A DNA stretch of 44,500 nt, from positions 8,956,150 to 9,000,649 of the forward strand of contig OZ037772.1 of NCBI GenBank assembly GCA_964035545.1, written 5' to 3'. Origin of the DNA: Bugula neritina (lineage: Eukaryota; Bryozoa; Gymnolaemata; Cheilostomatida; Bugulidae). Shown here in pieces: positions 39,726-44,500 of the stretch (the stretch's first letter is position 1; the number at the start of each line of letters is the position of its first letter). The notes beneath the pieces were generated by a model, which ran no database searches, was not told where the DNA came from, and saw only the letters and a program-made list of their open reading frames with translations. A program made the translations under genes and the position numbers.

Positions 39726-40407
39726 AATAGTCAATATCATTGAACCCACTCAACAAATCCAGTGCCAAAGAAGTGCTCATACAAAGAATTTCTAGTATTT
39801 GTATTTTTCTAAGCATTAATTGTAGATATTATGTAATATATTTTTATAATTTTTAATACCCCAACTCCAGCATATCAGCTTTGGAAACTTTTTTGTAAAT
39901 GAGCATACACTTACAATGATAACTCGTTTGTTAATTGTCAAATGCGTTAAAATGCTAATGGCATTAATGCTCCCCTATATAATCACGTAACCTTAGTTTT
40001 TCATACTATTGTAAAAAACTGCAATGTTTTTGAAAACATTTAAGCATGTACACATAATATATGATACGCCATAAACTTTCATTTTATTTTATAGAATTTT
40101 TGTATAGGAAACAATGTAGAAATCTAATAAATATTTATATATACTGTATAACTCAATTCAGATTATGCCCTCATTAAAATTATAAACAAAATATAACGTT
40201 ATAGTAGTCTATGCATACTGTTTATGTGTCTTTGATGCGTTTGCCTGCATAATTTCTTGACTAAAATAGTGTTGTGTAACAATTTCTAGCATCATTTTCG
40301 TTGCTCAATAGAATTTACACATCACTATATGCAAGCCTCCATTACTGCATGTCTTAAATACATAGTTATGGAGTATAGGCGGTGGTGTATGTTCATATCT
40401 CTCACAG

Positions 40408-41699
<1,292 letters not shown>

Positions 41700-42490
41700 C
41701 AATTTATAAGTTTTAGTTAAAATGGATACAAATATGTTAGTATTATATACCATAAACATAAATATATAATGATATAATATGTTTAAATAAATCACTGTAT
41801 ATAATAGTTTTAGCTAATTAAATGTTTTTCCTTAATTCAAAATAATTTAATACAAATAATAAGGTAAAAGATAATATTTATATAACATTAAGGTCATTAG
41901 GTAAATGAAAAGGTTGGGTTGAAAAGAAATGTATAGAAAATTGAACCCATGCTGGTCTATGGATAAAATCCATATATATATGGCAGTAGTTAAAATATTA
42001 TTAGAAGAATCTACATCCTGACCTAAGTTATGTTGGTGTGAATAAAATCAGCACTTTAGTGACAAAGCATAATTTCAGCTCTGTTAAAAAAACATAATAC
42101 GATTCAAGCATTAGAAAAGTATATAGCTATTAACGTGATAACATCAAAAATATACAAATCGTTCATATTTTCTATTATTCTATTGTAATCAGGTAAAATA
42201 ATTGGTTATATAGGATGATCATAATAACACAAAGGATAGAAAAGCATGACTTACAGTATATGCAAAGTGTTGTGTGAAATTGTTACATATAATTTGCAAG
42301 ATTCAGATTTGACTCACTGAATAGTCAATGCGCCTCGCTAAATTTTTTATCTGAAGCAGATTTTTTCATACCACTTAATGCCATTTATCATAAAATCTCT
42401 AAAATAACCAGTCTTGAATGATTTATGACTATCTACTTTTGAATCACACAAGAATGCACATTTGAAGATTAAAAGGCCAATCAACAAGTA
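41700..42490. other. Intergenic: Cys-rich protein 3' region and MFS promoter side
   Basis: AT-rich; AATAAA occurs at 41786-41791 within 90 nt of the Cys-rich stop. No core promoter motif for the MFS gene stands out. Confidence 0.4.
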
Positions 42491-44249
<1,759 letters not shown>

Positions 44250-44500
44250 GTAAGAGTATATAACATTATCTGCAGCTAGTGTTCAATTTAGCTTGACAAT
44301 TTATTTTATTTCAACTTAATTCTCCAACTGTTACATGAATTAGAAAAAGTTGCTTTTTTATTTTCTTTTGAGAACTCTTTCTTTCCCCAAATATTTACAA
44401 CACCAATAAGCTAGTTCGCTTGTAGACAAAATTTGTATATCTTCCTAAATTTTGAAATTGACAAATCCTTATTTTGACTATAATCTATGGATATTTCTAT

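Noticed and set aside
39294-39743. 149-codon His/Ser/Thr-rich open frame
   Set aside because: By-product of the 10-bp minisatellite; no start context or splice support.
39921-39996. Signal-peptide-like MITRLLIVKCVKMLMALML as the first exon of the Cys-rich protein
   Set aside because: The donor (AC|GTAACC) leaves phase 2 but exon 40408 needs phase 1, and no intermediate exon was seen.

Overview
This is eukaryotic, AT-rich animal DNA. Genes are split into short exons by GT/AG introns, intergenic and intronic space is large, and (TA)n tracts, tRNA-derived SINEs, MITE-like inverted-repeat elements, a Penelope-like element and a decayed LINE are all present. The best-recognised genes are a CDC26 anaphase-promoting-complex subunit, a FMRFamide-receptor-type class A GPCR and an SLC18B1-like MFS transporter. 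With the repeat types, they fit an invertebrate, probably a lophotrochozoan. I cannot name the species from sequence alone.

Layout. 1-420: minus-strand first coding exon of a secreted protein that resembles the start of a laminin-N-terminal/usherin-type region; the rest lies off the left edge. 2586-3553: complete two-exon CDC26 gene, plus strand. 3.6-9.3 kb: no supported gene. 9.8-37.9 kb: a plus-strand neuropeptide GPCR, 372 codons in eight exons whose phases all agree. It has a possible promoter and 5' exon near 9.8 kb, a start-codon exon at 10707, then a 22.7-kb intron before the seven-helix exons at 33403-37909.

That large intron holds most of the accessory material: SINEs, a (TA)n tract, a membrane-helix exon candidate (16471), a doubled MITE (17769-18068), a 477-bp MITE with 151-bp arms (18926-19402), a minus-strand multi-exon gene candidate (18540-20854), a block of period-6 cryptic simple sequence (24.95-26.45 kb), a LINE relic (28.05-28.6 kb), a plus-strand small-gene candidate (30133-31399) and a 500-bp AGC/AGT array with a 90-bp higher-order period.

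38-44.5 kb: a 10-bp minisatellite (39.2-39.7 kb), then the last two exons of a cysteine-rich single-pass membrane protein (40408-41699). The intron between these exons contains a Penelope-like fragment with perfect 97-bp inverted arms. The first three exons of an MFS transporter (42491-44249) follow and run off the right edge.

No pathway links these neighbours; they look like independent animal genes. Many exons are too short for ORF scanning and were found by reading splice sites and checking that exon phases match. Nothing here is clearly a new biological system. The most worthwhile novelties are the two unrecognised nested gene candidates, the cysteine-rich membrane protein, and the architecture of the MITE and Penelope-like elements.
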